Assembly (NCBI RefSeq): GCF_947623445.1
Contig: NC_135248.1
Span: forward strand, 15,385,820-15,449,819
Source of the DNA: Clavelina lepadiformis
Taxonomy: Eukaryota; Chordata; Ascidiacea; Aplousobranchia; Clavelinidae
Direction of reading: 5' to 3'
DNA: 64,000 nucleotides
Part shown: piece after piece, positions 28,001 to 39,237 of the stretch
Layout of the letters: every line of letters begins with the position of its first letter
Position numbering within the stretch: the first letter of the stretch is position 1
The notes under the pieces: model-generated
What the model was told of the DNA's origin: nothing
Databases searched by the model: none
The model's input: only the letters and a program-made list of their open reading frames with translations
Position numbers and translations under genes: made by a program

Positions 28001-31000
28001 TTCGGTCTCTCACCTTTCGAATGACGTCACCACCAGAGTAAAAATGGAGGAGGAAAATGAGAGGACAGTCACAGTTCCGAAGCCATCGACGTAGGACTGA
28101 GAATGATAGTCAAGTATGGTCGGTAGGTGACCGTCCTCAGTAAACTTATGAGGGCCGAAGTACATGGTGTAGGTCGTGTTTATCACTCCTCCTATCACCG
28201 CTCCGATTAATAGATCAGAGATCGCCAGAGACACGCGGAAACATCTTCAAAAACAAAAGCATAATGTTTATGATGCTCGGTACAATGTGGTTGAATGCCT
28301 TAGAAAATATGTTTTCAGATGTTTTTGCTTTTGCTTCCCAACACTACCAATTACATTGAGGTTGGGCAGCGCCGGTAGACACGTTTTGTTACTTGTTATA
28401 TAACGTGCTTATTATTGTCGAATAACTTGCTTATGACGTTATACAATTCAGCGTTAAGCGGCTGCCACGACTCGCAAAACAAGTCGCATAACTTGAACTT
28501 TATACTCACCCATAAATGCGATGAAATTTCACGATATTCCACGATGCTCTCAATATAATAAGGTTCGCTACCACCACCGCGGTTAGTAGAATTGAGTCGA
28601 TCGCGAAAGTCGCGTAGAGAGCCGCTGTGTAAGACTGAGGCAAGCAGAGGTTGGCCGAGCGCCATCCTGATTCATATCTTTGTTTCGTGAATCCACAAGC
28701 CACAGGCAATGCAAAGGGTATAGTGTGAAAGAACCACTCTGTGTAGTTGGGGTAGAGTGGTTGATCAATTGATGCGCGATCCACATTCAGTCTCTGCTTC
28801 TCCTTGTAGTAACCTCTGATATCCGCGCATGCGTGCTGGGCAAGCCAGTGTAGATCGGACGTTATTCCGGGGCCGAAGATATTGTAATCCTCGGCAATGT
28901 TTGTGATTTTTTCAGTAGTTTTTCCTCCTGTGTTGTTGGTTTTCATTTCCATTAAATCACAGAATTCATTGAAGACGGAGTTGTTTCCGGATCCTGCTAA
29001 GAACCGACCTTGAGTTGCTGATTCGTTTTCTTCACACAATCTCAGATACACCAACCGGTGGTACACAGTGTGGTCATATTCTTGTACTTTGCACTTTTTC
29101 GTAAACACTGAAGCATCACTGCTATTACCCCGATATCTCATATCAGACAGAGTGTCGAGGTATCGGAGGAGAGACCCTCTTTGGGGATTGAACTTTGACC
29201 CCGTTGAACTGTCACTGGACGCCGCATCATACAAAGTTGCGACCAAGATAAGGAAAAGAATTTCCAAGTGGAAATGACAAATCATTCTCATTTGCCGCAA
29301 TCTCTTGATAAGCTGCAAGTTTCAGATCTTGCTTAACTCGCATCATCATCTGAATGAAACCCGTCATCAGTGGAATGACCTTTTATACCCACAGAGATTA
29401 TTCTTATCGTCATGCGCCGGCCAAAGCCTGAGGGGATTGACATTAAATCTTCAATTGGTCTCTGAGGTTGAACCGAGCTACCGGTGAATGTTTCACAAAC
29501 ACTCCTGCGATCGACAGAACTTGTTTGAAAACTTTTGCTTTTTAACCCCAGTTTTTCAAATTGACTTTTGCCGACAGTTAGATGCATAACAATTCCTGCA
29601 CTCAATGTCCTCAGCAGACCAGGCCAAAAGATATTGAAAAGTCCCGCCAGTGACGGCATTGGCGTGGGGAGATGCGCCCACTAATCATATCTAATTTGAT
29701 CTGAAAGGATCGGCGTGGTACGAATAGCTTATGTTGAGTCGACGGCTAATATTGGGCGGCTCGTGAAGTAAAGGCGTTCACACGAACGACAGAAAGCGGC
29801 GCTAGAAGTGACCTTTTGGTTGTTTACCAAAACGACGATTAGAGCCAAAAATAGCAGATGTGCGTCAAAGCAACCACAGTTATGCCTCCGTGATACCATG
29901 ACATCAACTCGCTTGTTAGACGCTTGTTATCTCACTCCGATTTTGCTCAATTTTAACTCAAATAATTTGTTTCGCGTTTTATTTTCGTGGTTGTTAGACG
30001 CTCTGTGGCAAACGTTGTGAAATAATTTTCCAAACGGTGACTTGCCTTTTTTGCACAAAAGTTTGAAAAAGCTCTTTTCGGAAAATTCTGTAAACACGGA
30101 GACGTGTAAATGTTATTAAGATAATTGTCTTGCTTGTAAATCGCCAATTGTATTTTCTGTTTGTTAGATTCACGTATTTTGTGAACATCCCACGGTGTTG
30201 TCTTAAACTTTGCAGAAATTCCTTAATTAAAAACTTTTTCGCACCTTTCTCAGTAGATTTTAAGGTAAAATTCTTTCCTTAGATTTAGGAAATATTTTCA
30301 CCCCAAATTTGCCTAAACATTGAAAAAAGTCAAAGTTGTAAATTGAAGCCAAAATCATACAATTGCAGTGCAAAATGAGGATTTACAAAACCACTAAATG
30401 CAGTTTTTGTTACAAACGATTTAAATTTCATGTTGCTTCTGCGTTTCAGAAGTCCAATTATAGACTGTTTGGTGAATTTTAAGTCACGTCTTAGTCAAAT
30501 ATAACGCAGCACGAAAAGCAGATACGCCCTGCCCAGCAATACGCTTCATTTGACATTTAACAATTCTCGAATGCGTCATAAAATGTTTTTGCTGACGTTG
30601 ATTGATGGAAGGCGCGCGCGTAATTGCATCTTCGAGCGTCAGTGGCACTCGCAACTCTAACTTAGCGGCCGCGGTTTCAAACCTAATTATAAACCAACCT
30701 GTGGATACCGGATATCAAATAGCGCAAGTTATCATTTTCTATGTTCAGCCCAACACCGACTCATTTATCAACGATTTCTGCTGCAATCCGCCTGTTCGAC
30801 CTTAATTGCCGCTTTTTAAATGTTACGTTTCCAATTTTGTTTCTGATTTTTTCCAGATAGCTGACTTAGGAAAATATATACTTAAGGTTAAAGTTTATTG
30901 ACTTATATGGTATGGTATTGACTTATATATAAAATATATATTTGGTGTTATACTGACATATATGTGTATACGACGCATGCTCAGTGTTCTTGCCACGATA

Positions 31001-31338
31001 CGTTGAGAAAACTTTGTAAATTATGGCTAATTTTTACATTTTTTTGAATACATAAGAATCAGTTGAACAAAACTTTACACCATGTGGTGGCTTTAATCTG
31101 TAAATTACTGAATAAATTTCTCTGCAGAATGAAGTCAATGCAAGCAACTTTAGAAAAGCAGCACGACCTCTTGCGTTTGATTGTGCAAAAGATGGAGATC
31201 CGCTCGGAGGCGGATTACCAAGACGAGGGATTCATGGAAGCATCTCACAAAGGAAGCTCACGGCTCTATCCTGGCCTCCCGGGATCCAGTGGAAGCAAGT
31301 TACTCGCCCTTCGCGCTTTAAAGTCCAAGAAATCTTAA
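19018..31338 (+). CDS. TRPA1: TRPA1 channel, common exons 2-24
   Basis: Ankyrin-repeat cation channel of the plasma membrane, a sensor of irritants and temperature. 23 exons: 19018-19183, 19282-19475, 19718-19890, 20171-20314, 20437-20604, 20787-20955, 21038-21151, 21265-21480, 21735-21835, 21974-22106, 22294-22452, 22556-22657, 22738-22815, 22900-23055, 23324-23394, 23477-23608, 23824-23947, 24385-24554, 24723-24852, 25061-25327, 25470-25592, 25863-25972, 31128-31338. They total 3411 nt: 1136 residues and stop. About the first 560 residues are ankyrin repeats (TALHWAVEQ, TALHVAAS, TPLHYACQEG, TPLHFAAMNG). Then come the linker, six membrane segments, a pore loop with LGEIGYLETF, S6 with LLMNLLIGLAVGDIAEVQ, and a C-terminal coiled coil (ATLEKQHDLLRLIVQKMEI). 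Every junction keeps frame, so the gene looks functional. The acceptor of exon 23 may be 25863 or 25872. The pre-S1 linker and the pore differ from human at key residues (see findings). Confidence 0.95.
21856..21870 (+). other. 15-base match to the Ciona spliced leader, in a TRPA1 intron
   Basis: TTCTATTTGAATAAG equals the last 15 of 16 bases of the Ciona spliced leader as I remember it (ATTCTATTTGAATAAG). It is not followed by GT, so it is not an SL RNA gene at this site. It could be a fragment of a trans-spliced mRNA retrocopy or chance. Confidence 0.3.
24094..24321. mobile_element. hAT (Charlie-like) MITE in TRPA1 intron
   Basis: Begins CAGTGGTTTTCAACC and ends GGTTGAAAACCACAG, a near-perfect inverted pair of the kind found on Charlie-type hAT elements. 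Flanks GTCTAAAC (24086-24093) and GTCTAAAT (24322-24329) match at 7 of 8 bases. 228 bp, no coding capacity. It lies between TRPA1 exons 18 and 19. Confidence 0.9.
26026..26059. repeat. Short hairpin after TRPA1 exon 23
   Basis: TGGCCAAGTA at 26026-26035 and its exact complement TACTTGGCCA at 26050-26059 enclose a 14-base loop, 54 bp past the exon 23 donor. No function assigned. Confidence 0.5.
26982..29318 (-). CDS. Class A GPCR nested in last TRPA1 intron
   Basis: Rhodopsin-family receptor, four exons: 29318-28510, 28244-28014, 27862-27685, 27596-26982; 1833 nt, 610 residues. Start is the first ATG of the frame; a second ATG (MRMICHFHLEILFLILVA) would put the signal peptide right at the N-terminus. 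The ectodomain is long, about 230 residues, with at least six Cys and several NxS/T sites. Seven membrane segments follow: ATFAIDSILLTAVVVANLII, SLAISDLLIGAVIGGV, VTVLSFSSSIFTLVVTSF, TAVVIVAIWALSFVIAIIPV, YLVFLGTSLLGVWGL, VVCAFTACIMPGIAVMI and AFAYLASRILFANSFFNCVI. The DRY motif reads ERF (SFERFLTIYRPF) and NPxxY reads NCVIY. The third intracellular loop is long and charged. The ligand is not recognisable. It lies wholly inside the 25973-31127 intron of TRPA1 on the opposite strand. A minus-strand AATAAA near 26374 may end its transcript. Confidence 0.88.
29319..31127. other. Remainder of last TRPA1 intron
   Basis: Upstream region of the nested GPCR and, further right, plain AT-rich intron with TATA-type simple sequence near 30880-30970. 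No other gene seen. Confidence 0.5.
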
Positions 31339-32203
31339 GTCAAATTTTCACCCTATCGATTCTGTTTCTATGCAAACTGTGCTGCGGTATCTGTCGTTGT
31401 TGTTGTCATGTTCAGCAAAGTTCTGTTTCTGTTTTTGTTCTTTGTGAAGTTTCGAAATGCGCTTCGTTGTTACGGCGCAGAAAGTTGTATTGAGCACATT
31501 CGTTTGTACACATTGGTGCATGGTTCTATGGTGTCTTCGATATTTTGTCGGAAAAATCAATAAAATCGTCATTTCGTGATTTGTGCAACTTTAATCCGCA
31601 AACTTCAACATTTGCAAATCTTTTCAATCTGACATTTTCCACGAAGTTGAAATGCTTGGCGTCCATATTGCTACCACTTATATGTCAGAGATCGCCTTTG
31701 GCGTTACATTTATCATCAGTCGCCGTTTTCTCGGCGATTGCTGAACGGACGCGTTTTTCAAACTCTTCCCAGAAATATTACCGATGGTCATAGAGCAACA
31801 TCAGGATGGTAATTGCCGGTACCTACGCACGGATCGCGACCGTTGGTGGAAATCAAGTCTCTGCAACCTGCCTATATATTGAACTCTTCATGCGTTACAA
31901 CCAATTGCGAGAGATCAATTAAATGAAGTCACAAAGTCAGGAAACATTTTCAAAACTACAACTAAATCCTTGTAAGATTATTGTGAAGTTATCAAAAATT
32001 TTGTGGGGGGCGCAGTTTTTTATATTAATCAGCCGCTACGATTTGTTTGCTCATAATGTTTAAATTTTCTATTCGTTTTGACGTCATAACGCTTGAAAAT
32101 AGAAGTTTATTTTTTATCTAGTGATCAGTGATTTCATTAACGAATTTTACAAATTACATGAAGATTGCAACAAGCTCGTTGCCGCTCAACAACAGTCAAC
32201 ACA
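31339..32203. other. Convergent spacer between TRPA1 and BHMT
   Basis: TRPA1 (rightward) and BHMT (leftward) end toward each other here, so this is 3' UTR and spacer. TGACGTCA occurs near 32079. No gene seen. Confidence 0.5.
31559..31564 (+). terminator. Probable TRPA1 poly(A) signal
   Basis: AATAAA 221 bp after the TRPA1 stop codon at 31336-31338. Nearest canonical signal on this strand. Confidence 0.55.
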
Positions 32204-33855
32204 TCAGTCTGCTTGAACATTGACCAGAGGGCTGTTGTACGGCCGGCCACTTCCTGGCTTCACGCTGTACCAATACTCCTTCGTGTTTCTGTACAGATAA
32301 GAAGTGTAAGATAGGACAAAGGGACAGCACAAATCAACTCACCTACCTTTTACGTATGACCGGTATGTCCGAATCAACTAAGAGTGCACCGAAAGCGGGA
32401 CACATGTCTTCCGCTGGAGGACTCTTCTTCTTCTCAGGAGCCAACTGTGAAGCAGAAATATTATCACCGCTGTAGAAATAAATTCTAATAACCTTCTATT
32501 ACACTTTATGACAAACGAAGCTAGCACGCAGTTGGCTAGAAGCGCCCTAAAGCAGACCTCTTGGGCAAACGCGCGGATGTGATGGGGCTCAGTGCTGCAG
32601 CATCCCCCTATGTACCGGACTCCCAGCTCGTAGGCCGACCTGGCGAACTGATGAGCTTCAAATCGCGTCAGAATGCGAGTTTCCAACACTAATTACGAGA
32701 AATCATAAGTTGCCTTGACGGTGGGTTGTGACGCATGAAACTTACAAATAGGTGCTTCGGGCAAATGCCTTTGCCCGGTCAGAGTGCACTCTACTTCAGG
32801 ACAAAGATACCCAGGGGGTTGGCACATCAGGTACGGAGAAAGATTCTCCTTTGCCAACGCATCTTTAATCCGTCTTAAAGTTTTCAACTGAGCATTGGTG
32901 TCAAACTGACAGTTAGTTCCTGAACACAAGGGCAAAAGTGGAAAACTGAAATTTTAAGTTTCATTTGAACAATTGTGCTTCTACCGTCAATTTGCGTTGT
33001 GTTCATATCTACTGTGGATAATAAGCGATCACATTTCTAAGCAAATACTGCTGAACGATGAAAAAGTGATGTCATGCTGACCAATCATAAGTGCTCCCGT
33101 CTTTGCCATTCTGACCGCACAATCTTCAACTGAGACTCCGCTGAGATCACCGCGCGGGCCGATCCTCATCGAACAGGCCGCCATCTTCCCTGCTTTCTTC
33201 ACCACATCCATGCAAATCTCCAGCTCTTCGATGTACCCGAAATACTGCGATGGGCAATTGTGACCGATCACACGCATTTAACAACTTGGCAACAAGACCA
33301 CTAAATCAAGCTGTTGCTTTATCTACCTCAGCCAGCAAGAAATCTACGTCATGTTTGATGAAGACTTCAATCTGGTTTTCGAATTCTTTCCTCACAACAT
33401 CCCTCCCTTTTCCATCCACGAAGGACTCCACGGGAGATATTCCTCCGCAGATCAGGACGTCGTCTCCCTCAGACGCAACTTCTTTTGCGATCTTGCAAGC
33501 AGCGTCGTTGATTTCTGCAGCCTGTCAACACATACGAGCTGATGTAGACCAGAGATCTCGTCCAGAAATTAAACCTTGTGTAGCTGAGAGGTTGATATGC
33601 ACTGACCGTGTAAGTGACTTTCCCGCGCTTAAGTTTCTTATCGCTCGAATAGAAGCACGGTGTCTGTATGACGTCAGCACCGGCGCGCACGTACTCGCGC
33701 AACAGCTGGCGAACCGCTTCCGGGTACATGACAACCGCTTCCGGGGTCCAAGGTCCCGCTGTACAGTATCCACGTTTCTCCAAAGTGAGCGCCATGCTCC
33801 CGTCACCGATTACAGGCCCAGCGGCCAAACGCTCCGACAGATTTTTCTTCGTCAT
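32204..33855 (-). CDS. BHMT: Betaine-homocysteine S-methyltransferase
   Basis: Cytosolic zinc enzyme that moves a methyl group from betaine to homocysteine, yielding methionine and dimethylglycine. Seven exons: 33855-33607, 33521-33327, 33244-33082, 32919-32746, 32688-32558, 32444-32347, 32288-32204; 1095 nt, 364 residues (human 406, which has a longer C-terminal part). Visible: [17 protein letters not shown] (human [17 protein letters not shown]), QTPCFYSSD, the glycine-rich [21 protein letters not shown], the zinc-ligand Cys in TNCQFD and the GGCC pair in [20 protein letters not shown], and the end segment [16 protein letters not shown]. All three zinc-binding Cys are present. BHMT rather than bacterial-type homocysteine methyltransferase is favoured by the GPWTPEAV and GRPYN segments. 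The region [19 protein letters not shown] is also typical. Confidence 0.93.
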
Positions 33856-36800
33856 ATCGACCGCAGCGTTAATTGATATATTCCTTGTATATATTATTAT
33901 TATATATTCTTTTTTGAATACAAGAACATAACATTACATCGGGTATGTAACTCCAACAACATCTTTTGCGTATTTAGCAACTAATTTAAGACGAGGTTTG
34001 AATCGCTGTCTTAGAACAACAGTTGACACTCACTGTTATTCGACCTGACAGTGTTCACCCCATTTACAACTCCAGCGACATTGGGAAAATAACCTCGATA
34101 TGTTATTGCATGATATGTTGCTTTATTGGCAACTAGTTAGTCTGTTCAATCTTGTATTCACCCTGTTCAATGGCAGACAGACAAAGCTGGTCGAACATGC
34201 CCAAGCTAATCACTTTATATTCGTCACAACACTTGCAGCAAATTCTAGAATGTAGATTGTGAGAATCAAAAGAAGTCAGACTGAGACTGGTCTGCTTATG
34301 CGCATCGATATCAGGGTGATGCATAGACGGATGGGATATTACGATGTATCAGCACAATTCCATTCAAGCACTGACTGACGACTGACGGATTGCAGAAGTG
34401 AACTAAAATGATCAAATTTAGTTATGGAGCAAACGTCTGTCGCTTACGTTAATTACTTCTACTTTCTATTAAGTTAGTTACGCATCACAATTAACTGTTG
34501 CAGAAACGTTTCAGAATTAATGCGGGAAAGTTAGCTTGATAACTACGCCCCGTGTTGAACCAACCTAGCGCTAAACTCAAAACGCTATAGCTTGCGCTGG
34601 AACTACATGGACTGCTGTGATAAACCTTTGAAACTATCGTCTTCAGCTCAGTGTAAATATTTGTTCTTAAAAGCAGACGTTAATTCACTCTGCAAAAAAT
34701 TTGTTCCTTTGTTTGCGTTTCAACCTTTTATCACCACGTCAGTGCAGAAACTGGGTAACAAACACTCTGTTGTGCTTTCCAAGCTCTAGCACTTAGGCTA
34801 CACTTGCAATTATTCTTAATGCTTCTGGGATAATGCTCGTTCAATGGGCTACAAGCACGCAATGTGAACGGAAACAGGATTTGCCGGTTGGTTCACATCC
34901 TGCTTGTAAGCAATGCATTAAAACCGCAGGCAATAAGCAAGCAGGTCTGTGAGGTCGCAAAATTCAACTGGCATTGTAAAGTAGCATAATATAAGTAGCT
35001 GATATAAGGTTGGGATCCTGTAGTTTTCACATAATTTTTCAAGCATCTCACTGCAAGGTTTCAATCCAAGACTAGTAGAATATCTATGAGAAAAAGACTT
35101 TTTGATTTTGTGGAAGATGAATTTGGTTTTAGACGAATAATAATAATTGACGAGGCAGAGATTTTAACATGAGATAAGTGAGAGTGTACATCTTTGCTTA
35201 CACGTGCAAAATACTCGTATTCTGTGAAACACTGAGTACAAACTAACGAAATGTTTCCAACTTTTGCTGCCTTTGCTTTTATTGTGAACAACTGTCAAAT
35301 ATGCAACAGTTTTAAAGTGATGTAAAGTGGTCCAGCGTGTAAGACGTTGGGTTACGTTTGTCGCAGTGGAACTTGAAACTAGATCCTATGAGAGCTCTGA
35401 CATTTCTCCTCAACTAAAATGTATTATAAAAGTAACTTTTCAACCACCAGCTCTTCCACCTTGCGCTCATCCGATATAGCATCGGCTTCACGGTGTGCTG
35501 CTTTTCGAGAGGGTCTGGTGTAACCGACGTCATTTTTCCTTTGTAATTCCATCGCAAACACCAACGCACTATTGGTTGCGGATTATTGATTAGTTAAGTT
35601 TCAAGGGACTTTGTGTAAGATTTGTGGTCAACAACGTTAATGCATATACGGAATAGACTATGTGTTCCAGAATATGAAGTTATTTATCGTTATAATGAAC
35701 AACAAATTGGTCAAGCACCATAAGAACTTGTGGCCAATTCCCATCCAGCCTTGCATATTGGCCTGTTTTGGGGTTTCTTGTTATACAGTAAACTCATCCG
35801 GTTATTTCACCTCAGTCGCATCAAGAAAAGTTTTACTTCCACTTTGACATCACCTTCCGCTAGATGGCGGTGGAGCAGCGAATCAATGACATTTTCATTT
35901 AGTTGAGTTCGATTTTATCCGCAAAAAAAGAATTATTTCTTTTCAAAGTTAAATTTCTTTGCTGTGACGTTGCCACATGTATGACCGTCAACTTTTTCTT
36001 GTGTCTTGTTTGACAATGTATAGAAGCGCATTGAAAGGTTGAATTGAAATTCCGAGGCGAATACAAATGGCGCTGATTTATTCACATAATTCGCTTTCTT
36101 TCTAATTAAAAGCTGAAAGTTTATTATTTTTTTATCCTTGCAAGAAAATAATCGTCTTTTCGGAACTTACTTACCCTTTGCTGCATAAACGTTTGTATTG
36201 AAACATGTCGTAATTTTATCGGCCATAAATAATAATCTTTAATCGTTTTACCTATTTTGCGAGGCAGGAAATGTCAGGGTAGTGATAACCTACCATTCCA
36301 GTTAAGTGCACACTGCTGAGGCGGTATCAAGATTTACTTTATCAACCTGATATGACAAGCTGGCCCCAGGTTTTGTAGCAACCCAAGTACCACAGATCGG
36401 GGTCTAAACACATGAACGTTGCACAATTGATTTTCTATTCACAAACCATTCAACGAAAAGCAAACATTTCAACACTGGCTTTTGTGAAACTATACAAACG
36501 CTTTTATAAATATAAAGGTTGGTATGAAAACATTGAACGGATTATTACATGGCTTGACGTAACAATGAACTCTATGTTGACATAAATCAATCTTTGAAAG
36601 GTTTATCAAAGATTAAGATTAGATCCTCGAACGATTTTCTGATTTCTTTTTTCCAATATGATCAAAGATTTCGTAACAATCAAGCAATTGATTGTGGTTC
36701 GCAGTCAAAATGGAAAATGTCTTTGCTACAATCGATTTTTACAAGTGGGACAATTTTTGATCAATTAATATTTCTGATGTTGTTCTTTTAAATTTGAAAC

Positions 36801-39237
36801 ATTGCTACATTCATGACTTCACGCATGACTTAACAACCACGTGACAGAGAAATTCGTTTTTTGTGGAAACCGACGTCACGCAAATGTTTCTTTTTTCGTC
36901 CGAGAAAACCTTAAACGTGGAAATTTTCCAGACACCTTAACACAAATTAATTTGCTTTTGTCTCAATTTGATGAAGAGATTGTTTCAAGGACGTCGTAAC
37001 GTTGTAATTTCAAGGCAATTCTCAAATCTTGTTGAATGCGTCAGAAACCTTTATTTGCTTGTAAGACAATCAGCAATCGATTTTGCCTTGACCTTGCAAT
37101 AATATTAGTTTCCCCGCCAACAACCTTGAACTTTGGTTCAACGTCAGCAAGCGACAAGTTGTCGCAATGAACGTTCAAATATCAGTTCCGCTTTGAATGA
37201 GATTCTTTTACCGTTTTCGCTTCCAATCGTCGGTTACTGATTGACCCCTAATTTAGAGCTTCCGTTTGGCTTTCATGTCAAATATCTGGGATTTGTCAGG
37301 CTTAAAACATCCATTGATGTAAAGCCCACCATCGCTCCTTTCCTAATCCCCATCATCCTTGGATTAGATACTTTTGCCGAAGCTGCAAATTGGCAAAAGT
37401 TCTTTTTCGTTTCATTATTTTACTTCCAGGTCTATGTGCTCTTGAACGTGAGAGTCTGAACCAAACTTTCGTGCAAGGACTTGAACATTTGCAATTGTTA
37501 CTTGGACGAGTGCGCCAGTGTGCCCGCAGATTAACATTTACGTCATCATAATTGAGAAATGCCCACTATGGTTGAGACGCCTCCGCAGAGCTCCTCATTT
37601 AAAGTCAACTTTTGAACTTATATTTATTCAACCATAAGCGATGTTTGGACACGTTGAGCACTTTACCAGCCTCTGCAAATATTAACTTGATCATTTGACG
37701 CCCCGGCTCGTGAAGATTTACGCACTTTTGAAAGTTTGTTGTAAAATTCGGGATGTATGGAACTAACTACCCTTGGTGTTGAACCTTATTTTGTGCAGAT
37801 CTGCAGATAGAAAGACTCCAAAAACCTATTTTTCTACTTCGAGTATTTTGGGCCAATTTTATGCTCTTAAACTTCTCGATATAAAGCATCGTTACACACG
37901 TGTGGTAAATTCTTTATCTTGTTGTTCAATGTTCCTGTCTACAAAGTCAAGGCCATGTCGTCTGTGTGTTTGCTTCTAAACTTAATAAAAGTTAATCTGA
38001 ACAAAAGAGAAGGAAGCTGTCAGCAGACGCTCCACATGAGAAAAAATCATCCCAACTCATAAGCATTGCATGAATGGCAGAATGAAAATGTTGAAAAACA
38101 GTTTAAAGTCTAAATGGAATGTTTTCATCTCAGCCAACTCACCCTCGTGATAATGACGTCATAAAGTATTCTTTCGGGATTGTTCCAGCTGTCCCCTCAC
38201 AAGTGACAGCTGCCTACGCACCGTGCAATATCCGAGGCGTTGTTATATTCAGCAAACTATTCTGTTGCAATATCCTGACGTTAATCCCGGTTTGCGCGTG
38301 ATGTTATAAAGCAAATTATGACATCACAAAGAAGTCGGTATTTTAATGAAGCAGCTTGTAAATCTGTCTCGATATTGACGTTGTTCGTTTTCCATATAAG
38401 GTCAAGAATTTCTTGTCCATCAGTTTGTCGACGAATGAAAACACATTCTATAACTACATAGGGCTTGGTCCTGTCTAAGCCATCATTGGACAAATCCTAT
38501 TCATTTAAACCAACTTAATATTTTTTACTTTTTTGATTTATTGAAATAACTTGCAAGGAACTCGGTGGAACGTAACTCGTGAAGAAACGAAACATTGCAC
38601 ATAATTAAGAAAAGATTAAAAAAATCTGCGCTAAATTAATTGTAAGTGCGAAATTAAACAATCTCAAGATACAGCCCAATAAGCCATTATTACAGCGACA
38701 TCTCATATGCACAAATATACAGTGACATCTCATATGCACAAATATACAGTGACAGTTGAATGGTGAAGGATAGAAACAAAAAAGCGAGGCATAAAATCTA
38801 ATAAAAAGTCAAAATATCGATATAATATTTAAAAATATCCGCCAGTAGCTAAAATAAGAATAACTTTATGACGAAACAATACCATCGCTACTGTGCTACA
38901 AATGTTCATTCGTTGTTGGCGAGCTACGCACAATCGGTGTCAAATAAAAAAGTTAAAAACACAGCGATGATATTGAAGCGAGCACGCACACACACTGCGC
39001 GTCTAAACCTCCACAATCAAAAGGTGGAGCTTCAAAGAAAATTGAAATACACTTATGTCGTCAAACAAAGGACAAACCTCGAATACAAAGACAGAAAAGA
39101 TTGAATTCTACCCGGGGCGTTCACAACCAACACAGTGCTCCTCCTTCGACTGATGTAATCACGTGATCTCATGTCAGGTTCTCGTTTCGACTTCGAAATA
39201 TTTGAAATTGGACAATTCGTTCGAATAAGATCATTTT
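33856..39237. other. 5.4-kb intergenic region
   Basis: Lies between the BHMT start and the caspase end. Contains only short, unsupported frames. Features noted are a 27-bp tandem duplication at 38699-38752 and TGACGTCA near 38153. No transposon ends recognised. Confidence 0.45.
38699..38752. repeat. 27-bp tandem duplication
   Basis: The segment ACATCTCATATGCACAAATA plus TACAGTG occurs twice head to tail. No function inferred. Confidence 0.75.

Noticed and set aside
33250-33876. 208-codon plus-strand frame
   Set aside because: It is the complement of BHMT exons 1-3 and their introns, with no similarity of its own.
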